Assembly: GCF_040807025.1 (NCBI RefSeq)
Contig: NC_090942.1
Span: 68,590,911 to 68,654,910, forward strand
Reading direction: 5' to 3'
From: Struthio camelus
Taxonomy: Eukaryota > Chordata > Aves > Struthioniformes > Struthionidae
DNA length: 64,000 nt
Part shown: piece by piece, positions 23,253-35,400 of the stretch
Position numbering within the stretch: the stretch's first letter is position 1
Layout: the number at the start of each line of letters is the position of its first letter
The notes under the pieces: generated by a model
The model's database searches: none
The model's input: the letters and a program-made list of their open reading frames with translations, nothing else
What the model was told of the DNA's origin: nothing
Made by a program: the position numbers and the translations under genes

Positions 23253-23755
23253 ATGGAGAGCCTGCTGGAGAACCCGGTGCGCGCCGTCCTCTACCTGAAG
23301 GAGCTGACCGCCATCGTGCAGAACCAGCAGAGCCTCATCCACACCCAGCGCCAGCGCATCGACGAGCTGGAGCGGCGCCTGGACGAGCTGAGCACCGAGA
23401 ACCGCAGCCTCCGCGGGCAGCAGCCGCCCCCCGCCGAGCCCCCGGCGGCCGCCGCGCCGCCGCCGCCGCCCCAGGGCCCCCCGCCCGAGCAGCCCCCGCC
23501 GCCGCCGGGCCAGCCCGACCCGCTCCAGCACCACCAACAGCTCCCGGCGCAGCAGCAGCAGCAGCAGCAGCCCCCGGGCAAGCAGGCACCGGCGGGCCCC
23601 GGCGGCGGCCGGGCTGCCGGGCACCAGCACCCCTCGCTCCAGCCCCACCAGCACCCCGCGGAGAAGGACGGCAGGGAGAAGGGCTGCTGCGCCGCTTTGC
23701 TCCAGCACAAGCCCCCCCAGGCCATCGGTAAAGGCGTCCTGAGCAGGAGACCGGA
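23253..23755 (+). CDS. IQSEC3: IQSEC3, first coding exon (partial gene)
   Basis: IQSEC3 (also called SynArfGEF or BRAG3) is a brain guanine-nucleotide exchange factor for ARF GTPases, found at inhibitory synapses. Its IQ, SEC7 and PH domains are encoded by later exons that are not in this window. This exon gives 167 codons plus two bases. Residues 1-55 begin [19 protein letters not shown] and continue as a charged coiled coil rich in Q, R, E and L (about 20-55); this matches the mammalian IQSEC3 N-terminus nearly residue for residue from memory. Residues 57-99 are Pro/Ala-rich, 100-106 are seven consecutive Gln (CAG repeat 23550-23570), and 107-144 are Gly/His/Gln-rich. Residues 149-167 (LLQHK...GKGVLSRRP) return to a conserved block. 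The exon ends in GGA|GTAAGT, so the TAA at 23757 is intronic. The start has a good context (GGCATGG). The frame stays open upstream through the TG repeat but has no earlier in-frame ATG. Confidence 0.95.
23550..23570 (+). repeat. CAG repeat encoding seven glutamines
   Basis: Seven pure CAG codons inside IQSEC3 exon 1, residues 100-106, within a variable low-complexity region. A candidate coding microsatellite. Confidence 0.95.
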
Positions 23756-24984
23756 GTAAGTGAGAAAGGGAAGGGGTGCGGGTTGCGGGCAGCGGTGGGG
23801 AAAAGCAGCATAGCGGGCTCTTTCCGGGCCACAGTCCAGGGGAGAAGTAGGTTATAACCCCCTGCAGCCTCGCACGGAGAGAGGCAGTGCGTGGGTGGGT
23901 GGGGAATCCCTTCCTCCCTCCCTCCCTCGATGCATTCTCGGGGAGAGCAGGCAGAGTGCAAAGAGGAGCCAGGATGCTGCTTCCGAGAGGCATTTGCCTC
24001 CTAGTTTACTGCTTTTATTTTAACGTGCAAATGTCTGTTTGCACCCACTCGGGCTGCTCACCCACGGTGCCCACACATGGCATCATGCCTTACTTGCCTG
24101 TCATAAATAAGTCTTTGATCAAAGATGAGTGCGGTGTAGCCCAGACAGGGAGAAGAAGCTTTGCGAAGGAGAGCAGCATTGTGGCAGTTGCTGTTTGCCT
24201 TAAACTGCTGGCATCTGTCAAAAAAAAAAATTATTCCCTGAAAGAAGCTGGGATTTTCTTACCGTTATTCATGTAAGGGCATAGCATATGCACTGCATTG
24301 CACGTGATGTATGCGTGTTCATAGAGTTACAGATGCTGCACATATGTTTGACATTTACGTCGCATATTGTACTTGCGTGTTGGTTGTCTTTTTTTTTGGT
24401 TTTGGTGAGTGGCACCTGACACTGATCCAGCTCTTAAAAGGATAAAGTATTTTTTGCTGGCCCTTCCTTTTTAGTGAAGAAAGCATAACTACTAGTACTG
24501 AATACTGATAATACATGCATGTATAGTAAACAAGGATTAGCATTCCAGCGCTATAGGTGGTGGAAGAGGCTACTATTGAAGAGTCACATTTTCTTGGATT
24601 ACTTGTCTAGTATATGCCATCAGTACACCAGCTGGTAAATAAAACTGCACTCAATATTGTAATTGCCTTTGCTTATGCACTTTGAAAGTAAGGGAATGTT
24701 TTCTGGTTGAGGGCCCGAGTTAGTGAAGTCAGGAAGAGAAGGAGTGTAGTTTCTGACCTGGTCTCTTTTGTGTAAGAACAAAGCTTATATAAGTAGTAAA
24801 GCTAGATCTGCATTTTTTTCATAGAATGAACTCTATTGTTTTGGTTACAGTAATGTCAAAACAAATGAAGAAGGCAGCACACTCTATAGCCCAGAACATG
24901 TTCTTTGTCTCTTTTGACACTTTAGATAAAAGGGCCCCTTCTCTCTCATATTTGTTTTGAATACAAAAGCATAGCTAGAACATA

Positions 24985-25345
24985 GAGCTAGATTTTCAGC
25001 TGGTATAAGTAGAGTTACACCACTTCATATCAGCCAAGCATCTGTCACGTGATTCTGTGAAAATCAGTGGAGAAATTACTATTGAAAGAAATACTATTAA
25101 AGGAATATGTATAGTCCAAGGCACGCTTGAATCCCAGAAGACAGATCCATACTCCTAAAATCACTGCAAGGACTTAATTTTGCAAGTGTAACTTAGAGGA
25201 ACTGATTGGGCTACTCAGAATGTTAATTCAGGTAGCAAGCATTTGAAGGATCTGGTCCTTATTCATCATGCAATGGATGAAGTTTTAAAAAGATATAGGG
25301 CCTGATCCTGAACTCAAGCCCATTGTTTTAAATCCAGACTAGCTT
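24985..25345. repeat. Degenerate sauropsid-type dispersed repeat pieces
   Basis: The stretch 24990-25060 (for example 'tttcagctggtataagtaga' and 'gagttacaccacttcatatc') and 25299-25330 ('gggcctgatcctgaactcaa') resembles old interspersed repeats of bird and turtle genomes built on phrases such as 'gatcctgcactcattgacttcaatggg'. Similar phrases occur at 27245-27310, 27938-27965 and 34757-34810. The family name cannot be given from sequence alone. Confidence 0.3.
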
Positions 25346-28300
25346 AGGTTAAGTCACTTAGGTCAAAACAGCCAGAAAGCCCTATAAAAATGCATAATCA
25401 ACCTCATTGTTTTTTAAATAGTGAATCCCTGCAGTGAAGGCACTGTTAGAAATATCGTATCAGCAAGGGCTTTCCTTTCATCTGAACAGAGTTTCTAACA
25501 TACGTCATTACACAGATTGAAGAATCAATTTCTGTGCACAGATCTAAATACCTCCTTCTTATCTGAGCCTTTTTGCAGTGGGGTTTGATTGGGGGAATAA
25601 AATAGTAGATTTTTTTCTTCATGCCAAAATGCACAAGGAGAACTGTATTAAGAACACGGCTGATCTCTGATATATTATAGAATAATCTATATATATCAGA
25701 TAGATAAATATACGTAACCTTTTTGTGGAAAGTCAGGGCTGCTGCCGCGTAAAACAGAGCAATCCCTGCAGCGCTCTTCACTCAGGAAGATTAAAATAGA
25801 CTGCCTCTGTTTCCTTCTATGGCTTAGGCAAATCAAAATCTTTGTATAGGAAAGGAAATATGAGAAATGCAAAACAGTCTACATTTTTCACTCCTGCAGG
25901 TTCCTGGTTTTTTGTTTTTTGTTTTTTTCATTGATTGTATACGCTGTGTTTCATCCTCTCTCATGTCTGACTGTTAGAAGGAAATCAAAGAGACCACAAA
26001 ATCTAACTTAAAGGCAACTTGGATGTGAAGGCTATTTCACCTCCTTTTGACAGCACGCCCGGTATCCCTTATGATCCAACTGGCCAACCTGAGAGTTATG
26101 TTTTGGCTTTTGTGTGACAGCAGGGGATATATGCTTTAATATACCTACACAGAATAGGTATCTGCACTCCCTTCCTACCTCCTTACATTTATACTCATAT
26201 ATGAGACTATTATAAACCCTGAAATTCAACATTCTCTGAATTTTTTCCTCTTAGCAAAGAACTTAGGAACTGACTAATAATCACTACAGAAAATGGCCAC
26301 TCTAAGAAAAACAGAAATGAAATTTTAGCATGTCAGGATGCAGTGGCTGAAAGCAGGGGTTAAAGCAGCACCCACACAGCACCTGGCTGTCACTGCCCAG
26401 CAATGGAATTTCCTCCGTCCCTCAGAAAACGAGAGGTTCTAGACAGCATGTTTAAATGTACATGTGATGCCCCCTCTCACCTCAGACACAGCCCAGTGAT
26501 TTTGTTCATTTTGAGCCAGGACTGAGTTTTTTTTGCAGCCCTGCTCACCCCCAGCCCTGGATAGAAGTGAAGAGCTGAGCCTTTGGACACATATGACTGT
26601 TCATGTCATCCGAGGCAGCCTTCTGTAGGGGGCTTGCAGGAAAAAAGCAACAAAAGCCTCGGTGTTTTTTTAAAGTTCAGTCTGACTTTCTTTGTTAGTT
26701 TTTTAAAACTACTAAGTTTTTTTTTTAAGTCTACATTTTTTTTAAAGAGAACAAAAACCACATCCCTAGGTTATAAGTCGTTCTCTAAAAAGGGAGAAAT
26801 TCCGGAGTTATGCAGAGGCCCACTAATTGTTGCTACATGCCATTGTGTGAGAAAGGTAGCACTGAGCTTACCTATGAGAGGAAAAATAAGGAAAAAGGTA
26901 TTTGAACAGATCCTCAGCAAGAATTAGGCTGATTATTATTCCATGGCATCTGTCTCTTTCTACCTTAGGAATCTATTGCATAAGCGCCTCGCAGCTTTAA
27001 AAACAAAAAATAAGGTCATTCGTCATGGAATGTTTTGCTTCAAAATACAGGTTGCCAAATTAGCATAGCTTAGATCACCCTTATTAGGCAGCCTCTTGTC
27101 TTAAGGGACCACCCCAAAGTATCGTCAAATGTGAGTATAAATTTTCCTTCCTTTCTTTATCAGAAAACTACCTTCTTTGCCAATCCTCAGTACCCTTCAC
27201 TGAGTATCAGAGAAATGCCACAGGGTTGGATTTAGCAGATTAAGTCTAAATGGCCCAGATCCTGCAGTCATTTTTATCAGTGAAACTCTCTAAATGGGAG
27301 TTCTGCCTATGGAAGATTTTGAACCCATGCCTTAGCTGGAAAACTCACTTTGATAAATACAGTTAGAATAACAACTAAATACATTGTAGTTCCTTCCATC
27401 AAAAGACATGGGTGCAATTTACCAATATTCCATATGGCAGTGAAGTCTTTTTTAAAACCATGTCACCAACAGTGACAAAAGGTGTAGAAACATTATTCAT
27501 CTAGCATGACATAAAGAATCTAAGCACTTCGTTTAAAGTATTAGTCTGTGTTTGTATTACAAGATCATTTTCTGCTGCAAGAACAAACTCTTAAAACTCT
27601 TAGAAGAAATTTTCTAAAATCACATTTTCCCAGAGGTCTTAAAGCTCACTTGTATTTGCACTGGGCTGAAAGTTATTTTATTTTATTTTGTATTGGTTCG
27701 GGATGATATTTTTTATCTTAGTAAAGAAGGCATGGTTTAAAAGATTGGATGTTAGAGTCGCTTAGTCTCTGTTGTGGTCTGAGGCTGTTTCCTGTATTTT
27801 TGTTTAATTTCAAAAGCTTAATTATGTAATTTTAAAATGAAGATATTGCATATGCAAGGTGCTGTTTTCCATAATTTTTCTTTTTAACTATGCATTAGTG
27901 TTCTATTCTATGGATTATCTCCAGGGTAAAGGCATTAGACAAAATCCCACTGATTTCAATGGGTACTAACAATTACTGTAAATATTATGGCTTACTATTA
28001 ACATATTTTGCTATATTTGCGCATTGCACCAGCACCAAAAAAAAAAAAAAAAAGCCAGAACAATTGTCAATTGCTTGCGAACCCCCAAAATACCCACTTT
28101 TTTCACTTCAGGTGCACCAAGAACACTACGTTTGCCCTCTGCTTTTGTTCTTTTGGATTCAAATTTTCCCCAGCCTATTTCAGGGTTTAACTCCCTGCAG
28201 CTTTCACATATCAGAAATAGTTGCACTGGTGCTGCCCTGGGTGCTGCAAATCCCTGCTAGCAATGTACAGTTTCAGCATTAAAAGTTATATGGAGTAGAG

Positions 28301-29970
28301 TGCTGTAAGCTGGCTTCAAATGACGGAGGTTTGCATTGGCATAGCTGCATGGGTGCTAAAGTCCTGCTTAGATCAGATTGAAATAAAGAGCATAAGAAAA
28401 GGAAAAAAGAAAGTAGACTGCGACAACCTCCCATTTTAAGTTATATCCATCCATAGTGGTTCCATTCATATTGTAATTAGCTGAAGAAATGCATTATGAC
28501 ATGAACACACCTGCGTCATATCTGCATCAGGGCCTATAAAATCCTAGGCAAAGGAATATGGAATTAATGATTCATAACGATATTGTAAGAAATACCAGCT
28601 GAAGCAAGAGAAGGAAAAAGCCTCAATTTAGGAAGTGTTCAGGAGGAAATTCTACCTGCAAAAAGACTTATAAAACTGCCTAGTAAAGGTGGCACGAGGA
28701 ATGCCACCTACAGGGACAGCACCTCAATATGATGCTGTATAAAAATCTGACCAGAGCAACACAGTGCCAATGTCTAAAAGTAGTGGGAAATCTCACTGGC
28801 TGGATGAGAACCTCAGGAAGTAATAACAAGGAAGGAGTCTATATGAAATACTGGTAACTGTGCTTTGGACAGATACCACAGGCTTCTGTGTCCTGACTTC
28901 AGTTAGAGCAGTACTTGTAGTAACTAAGATTCATACTGATTGATCTTTTAAGAAGAGAAGACAAGGCTGAAAGCAACAGCAAAAAAGGTGAATTTTTTAA
29001 TGCTTAAATGAAGAGGGATGCAAATACACTGTTTTGTTTTTCTCACGAGATAGTGCAGTTCTTGTTTTTATGTCACTCGGCTGTGTGCTCTCTTACAGCC
29101 AGGCTTGTTCTTCTCTGGTGCTAAGGGTACATTTCTTGCATATGCTTTAGATTGGCCCGTTTGGTGTCACATCCCAGGCAGATCCAAGGTTAAGGCACAC
29201 ATACGATGACTTTAAGAGCAATGGGCTCATATGGTAACACTGTTAGCAACCAAAAGAATTCATGCATGGCTATTTGGAAATGGTATAAAAGGAAAATGGC
29301 GGAAAACGAATGAGTATTAACATCACCTTTGAGAATTCCTGCCAGGGTCTCGGTGCCAGCTGACTCTTAGGCCAGCTGTCCCGTTCTTTGCAGCATGTAC
29401 AGTGGGAAGACGCTCACTGTTCTGAGATGGCAACAAGTGGCTGATACTTCCATGTTCTTCATAAAACCACGTGTACACAGGAATATACAGTTTAGGCCTA
29501 TACACTTCAGTTTATGCATGCAGCCAATTGCTACTGGCTTGTACGAGATATAGACTGTGTGTGTTCCCACCACACCATACCTGAAGTTATTTACACTTTT
29601 GCTCAGGGTAAACCAGAGAAATCTAGCCTTAGGATATGCTTCTAGTCCTTGGATGATGCCAGACCATATACAGCCTGTCAGTAAGCGGTTTGGTCATCTA
29701 TGAATTTTGGCTTCTATATACTCATTCAAAAAAATGTCTCCATGATAAAATGAAGTATATGGCAAGCACAAATACCTGTAGACAAACAGATGTGTTGGAT
29801 CGCAGTGATTTCTCTGTCTTGGCCTTTTAATATTTTTCCTTCTCTCTTGGAATCCAAGTAGAAGGAGTAAAGAAGAGCTACTCTTTTTATCTTACTGTTT
29901 CCGAACCTTTATTTTATTTGTCCCCTGCTTTTTCTGTTATTTTTCCTATAAGTGCCTGGTTATGTTGCTT

Positions 29971-29986
29971 CCCCCCCCCCCCCCCC
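29971..29986. repeat. Poly-C tract
   Basis: Sixteen consecutive C residues, preceded by TGTTGCTT and followed by TTAG. A homopolymer prone to length error in sequencing and assembly. Confidence 0.95.
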
Positions 29987-30439
29987 TTAGTTCAGCAATG
30001 GCTTATTTCCCTCTTTTTAAATTCTCTAGTATGAAACCTTCTTTTGCTTCTCCCTTAGGAAAACATTATAGAAAGCCAGAAATATTCCTCTGTGCAACAG
30101 ATGGAAAATACTTCATTTGTTATAAAATTACCTGTAGCCTGTAATCATTACTTAGTCCACAACCACGGAACCACATAAGAGCAGATGAGCAAAAGAGGAA
30201 AGAGACATTTATGAAGTCAGAGCCTGAAATGTGACCTTTCTTTTTTTCTTTTTCATGCACATTTTTGAAATTATACATATATATATTTTTCCAAAAGAGG
30301 TGTGTCCTGATACAAACTAATATTCTAGTATTCATCTGTTTTGGAGTTTGTTATTTCAGTCAGCTAAGCTCTAGATGAGAAAATGAGTCTTGACTATTGG
30401 ATTTGTTCTGTGCGGTAGCTGTGTTTAACAGGCAGCAAG

Positions 30440-30505
30440 ATCTCTCAGCTAGAACATTAGACTGGCAATCGTAAGTTGCCAGTCCAATCAAAGTTCAGTT
30501 CTTCT
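30440..30505 (+). other. tRNA-like relic with perfect stem-loop
   Basis: An A-box-like stretch (CTCTCAGCTAGAACATTAGA, 30442-30461) is followed by a perfect 8-bp stem with a 7-nt loop: ACTGGCAA (30461-30468), loop TCGTAAG, TTGCCAGT (30476-30483). It then runs into a weak B-box-like 'caaagttcagttc'. There is no acceptor stem and the loop lacks the usual U33, so this is not a functional tRNA gene. It may be the head of a tRNA-derived SINE or chance. Confidence 0.2.
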
Positions 30506-33500
30506 TAAACGTAATTTTAACAGATTTCTGATGCTGGACGGTCCCTTTTTTTTCTCGGTGTATTTTAAGACCTGTAACAAAGCAGTTGGAGATACATTGT
30601 TACAGATATGAGTGGGCAAACAGATCATGAACTATGCTTTTTGTAAATTTCAGCATAAGAAGCAGCGTAGACCCCCTATCATTTATTGCAATGTGTACTG
30701 CAAGGCAGTATGTATATTTGCACATATAAGAGAGAATGTGTTTGCATGTACATTTGTCTACAGTAAGTGTCTAAGAGAAAAGTGAAACAGCTCCTAGTTT
30801 CTGCTCGTTTCATGTAAAGAAAAGCAAACCTTCAGCTGGAGGAAATCAGTGTATCTTTACTGACGTCAGTACAGCCAAGGCAATTTATATCACCTGAGGA
30901 TCTGTACCAGATTTTGTGTATCTGTCCTCACACACAAATATACAAACATTCACTAGTGTAAATGAGTGTTGACAATAGCAAAGAATAGCAGCTCATCACA
31001 GAAATGACAGCAAACAATGAGAAAATCATCAAGCAAAATATTTTGATTCATTGTGTTGTAACGTTTTCTTATGGTATTTTAATTTAAGGTGGTAGGAATT
31101 TTGTTGCTGCAGGGTTATAAAGATATATTTGTTCTGTTTGATAATGCTTTTCTGTTCTCTACCTTGAGTGTGCACCCTCAGCCTGCTTCTTATGCAGGTA
31201 TTGTTTTTATAGCTTTTCCTAAAATTGTGTTCATTTATCAGCTGTTATTTTCACGTGCTCTGAAGTTATAATTTCCTGAGGGGGATAGAAGGTGTTCAAT
31301 ATTTTCCATGGTTACTCCCATCTAAGAAGCAATATTTTGGGTAAATTGAACTAATTTTGAATATGAAATAAAAGATGGTAAACCTCCTCATCTTGCCTGC
31401 CCTCCTTATCTGAAAACACGGGGGTCTGTGAGCTGCAGAACGAACAAAGCTTGACTTCCAGAAGATTTGTGTTGTGGTTACATTTGCTGATGTCAGAACA
31501 AGATATGAGTTCTGATCTAAGCTTTTTCTGGTGTTGAGGCTTTCATAACATCTCTCTCCAGCATGGAGCCTTCTGTGTGGAGTAATGCTTCATTCACTCT
31601 GCAGCCTTTACCTCGGGGGAGACTCTACGAAGATCTCTCTGTTCTACCCAGCCACCTATTTTCATGGAACTCATAAGAAGTTAATGTCTCTGAGATCACT
31701 ATTACTCTGTCAAACTTTGTTGAAACTACACATTGGGATCCATAGTTAGAAGGTAGGAAATGACGTATTGACTCACACACACGGAACATATATAGAAAAA
31801 CAGAGGCATATACGCATAGAAACAGGGAAATATGATATGGTTACAGAAAACACATTTTCCTTAGGAAACCAGACAAAAAGACCCAATCCTAGATTTTTTT
31901 TTTTTTTAATTAGCTCACCAGTACTCCACTCCACTCCAGATCTAGGAATATTACGTGGAGTTGGTTTTCTCTGTGTAATCACCTCTTAAAAGTCTTGGAA
32001 TATTAAAGTTGCAAAGAGCTGGGAAATGACGGTAGGAATTCAGTGGGCACCCAGGAAGGGGATTAACAATGCCAAATGGAGTCTCTTGCTCTTCCTGGCT
32101 TCGTTATGAATTTGGTGGATCGTCTTAACCCATATGCTAATATTTGCATAAGCATGAACTGCTGCTGAGACAGTTACTACAAGAGAGGTTAATTTATATG
32201 TACTGAAACACACTGAAACATTATGTCATTCTCAAGAGTAGTGGAAACTTAAAATATTACGGAGGCTTGGGGTTTTCTTCAGCATGTGCTGCACTTTGTA
32301 TGTTTGTTCAAATTTCGAGCTTTCTATTAAAAATCAAGACCTTCCTATCAATATGTTTGTCTCTCTGACATCCATTTCCAGGCAGTCTTCCAAAGTGGTT
32401 CATAATGCTCTAACGGGAAAGTCGCTCTCACAGCACCTTTTTCACTGTCCCACATCTTGGTGTTGCAGTGCCCAAGTGGGGCCCTGTGCCTGAGCAACAT
32501 TCTTGTATCCACCTCCTGGAGAGACGTGATTGTGGTCCTGAGTCCTTAGTGCTCTGTATACAAGATTGCCTTTGCCGAAAGGGAGGGTACCTGTCCAGAT
32601 TTATAGAGATTATTATTTTTCTTTCTAGTTTGCTTACGGAATCAAGCTCAGACCCGTCTTTCCTTGCTTATGCCCCTCTGTGAAGAATGCTGTTTCTGTC
32701 TTTGTAGGGCTGTTCCAGGAAAAGCTTTAGCTCTGCAGTCAATTCCAAAGACTCACAAATGTCCTTGTCTTTCATTTACTCGTTTTTAATTTGCAAATCC
32801 ATTCCCAGTAGGACACCAGTAAATTGCCTGTGTCTGTATAGGCACTCATATGGCCCCTTTCACCATAGTAACTGAGTATCTGGATTTGTCCTGAGGGTCC
32901 ATGCTGATATTCATGTATACTGGACCACTAACCTTCATCTGAACTTGCAAAGGATCTGAGGAATCGCCTCTCTTTTCTCGGAACACTCTGTGGTGTTCCC
33001 ATGCCAAAGACTTCCCTTTAAACGGTTTTCTTCTATAATGTTTTGTGATAATAAACCTATATCCAGTCAAACTCCTCATGTAGATAGACTTCATGGGCCA
33101 GTAATAGGCCCTAATTTGCAATGTGGATAGGTCTAAGAGCCAGATTCTGTTATCACTTAACAGCAGATTTGAGCAACTGAATTGCCTTAGTTAAGTGGTT
33201 TCAGATTTAGAGACATGTGAGATTAAACTTGTATACAACATCTGCTGACATTATGGATCTTCTTGACCTGACTTCTGTCGCACCACTGGAGCTAGTTAGT
33301 TTGAGTTAGTTATTAGCCTGTCAGATTCCCTGCATACTTGCCATGGCAGTCATTTGGGATGGCACAGCCAATTGCTGTAATGTTTCCCCCAAGAATTCTT
33401 TATTACTCATTTGGGAAAAGACTGAGCTCCTTGGTAGCTGCAGCGACATCCAAGAAAGGCAAGAAAGGACTGAGATTCTCATCTTTGTCAAGCTGAATAC

Positions 33501-35254
33501 ATAACTACTGACTTCAGTAGACATGCTCTGACTGGAACGATTATTCTACCTTTATCCCCTCATTTACTGTGGCTCTTACACAGCCAAGAAGATGGAGAAT
33601 CCAGGACCAGATTGTATCCTTGATGGGTGAAAAAAGTTGACAAAGAATTCTGGTCTCAGACATTTAAAGGTATTTAATCTCCTGAAGGTGAAAAAATGAA
33701 TCTACTCCTTTTTAAAGGGCGGCCAGATTTGAGTGCTTTTTTTTTTTTTCTCCTGCTAAACTGCATTTGAATTCAACAAGTTATTTTACAGGTAAGCAGG
33801 AGACAGGAAATAACTAGTGACAGGGTAAAAGGGGAAGAAGAGGATGAGAGGCATCCACAGTGTGTCTCCACTTTATGCTAAGGGCAGCCTCCAGGCTGGT
33901 CTTAGTTCTATATTAACCTGCTCTTCAAACCCCAAGCCTGAAAGCATGGCTGTAGCATTGCCTCAGGACTATATCCCAGGGGTGTGCACAACTGCATGCT
34001 CTCCCAAGCCTGTGCAGCAGTCATAAAATAGAGTATACCATACTTTTGGGTTCTGCAGGGGTTACCTGTGCAGGGAGATACAGGTTGGTGGAAAACGGGA
34101 CAGCTGTGGGGAGGAGTTAAAAGGGGATAGTGAAAAGACCCACTGGAAGCTGAAGAATACAAGAATGCCAGGAGTCCCCATAACCTCATCCTGCAGAAGC
34201 CATGAAGTGCTTGAATGCCTGGTTCATTTATGTGTGCTACTGTAATGGTATTTTAATGTAGCTGGGGAAAGGGAGAGAACGAATGACAGGGGGCTATGTT
34301 CTATTTTTATGAGCCTTCTTACTCAGGCGAAATTACTAATGAACACCATACACTCAACGTTACCCTTAACAGGTACTGACTGGTCGAAGCCACCTCCCCA
34401 GTCAGTGGGTCCTATGCTTAAGGAAGGAGCTCGCTACTGCGTGCCCAGAGTGTATGTGACTAGCTCTCATCACAGCAGGATGGGACCTTGTCAAATCTGA
34501 TAAACAAATGCAGTTTGGCCTTGTCAGATCGTCTGGGAGATCTTCAAGAAATACCTAGAGTGCTGGGAGAGGCCACTGGGGTAGATCTACAAATAGCATC
34601 CCTTTCAGGATGTCCCAGCCTGGCATTAGCACCTGTTTTTCAGGGACTTAAAATACCTGTGTCTCTTTTCAGAATACGCATGTAGAGAGAAAGGAGGTTA
34701 TCCCTGTTCACATGCCAGCCTGAGTCTGTTGTCATGTTCCTCTCACTGTTTTGCCTAATGACAATGGGCCCAATTTTCTATTGCCTTCCCCTTGTCAAGT
34801 TTTACCCTCGTTTTTTACCCTTGTGTGACATGAGTTTGAGATGCTAGAAGATCCTCACTGAGCGATTCATGTCCTACTACGTCAAGCACAAATGATAACT
34901 TACAAAACAGGAAGGAATCAGGCCCGTTCTGCTGCTGCAGTTTTATACAAGTCTTCACTGCAGGCTGCTATGGCCAGCTGTTGCATCTAACCCCAGGACC
35001 GGCTTCTTTTCAGAGATGAGCACATATACTTAGTAATGTTACATTTTCTAAAGTGCTTTGGGGAATAGTGCACTTATTCACAAGGAGGATATTTGCAGAG
35101 TGTGCCTCTACCAATATCTAAAAGTGCAGGCAAGTAGCAAGTACATAAGCTTTTCCTCTAGCGTATTTCTCACCATCGCAAGATCATGTTGCAGGATGGA
35201 TGATAAAAAGACCATATAAGAAAAAATAATATTACCGCTACGTCTTGCACATTA

Positions 35255-35400
35255 TTGTTTAGCAGCAGACCCTTCAGTGCTTTACAAGGGAGGTCCTACG
35301 GAAGGGGATAAGAGATGGAAAATGTTTTGCTTGAGTTCACCCAACAAGCCAAAGCTGAGAATAAAACCTGTGGCCCAGGGCACCAATCTGTCAAGCAGGC
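35255..35400 (-). repeat. Possible MIR-like SINE, antisense
   Basis: In plus orientation the blocks 'gtgctttacaagggagg' (35278), 'gatggaaaatgttttgctt', 'agttcacccaacaagccaaa' and 'gaataaaacctgtgg' follow the antisense order of a MIR core: ctttaca, gatggggaaactgag, aaggtcacccagcaagt, ggaatcgaaccc. Diverged and unaligned, so tentative. Confidence 0.35.

Noticed and set aside
23386..23405. REST/NRSE-like site inside IQSEC3 exon 1
   Set aside because: Only the AGCACC half matches. The second half deviates at several core positions.
23756..23759. TAA directly after the RRPE codons as a true stop
   Set aside because: It lies inside the splice donor GTAAGT. The family continues into further exons encoding the SEC7 and PH domains.
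23046..23993. 315-codon minus-strand frame opposite IQSEC3 exon 1
   Set aside because: It is the antisense shadow of the GC-rich IQSEC3 exon and the TG repeat (His-Thr runs), not a gene.
28039..28053. A-rich tracts here and near 12687 and 40771 as tails of processed pseudogenes
   Set aside because: No coding remnant or target duplication is seen upstream of any of them. They look like ordinary homopolymers.
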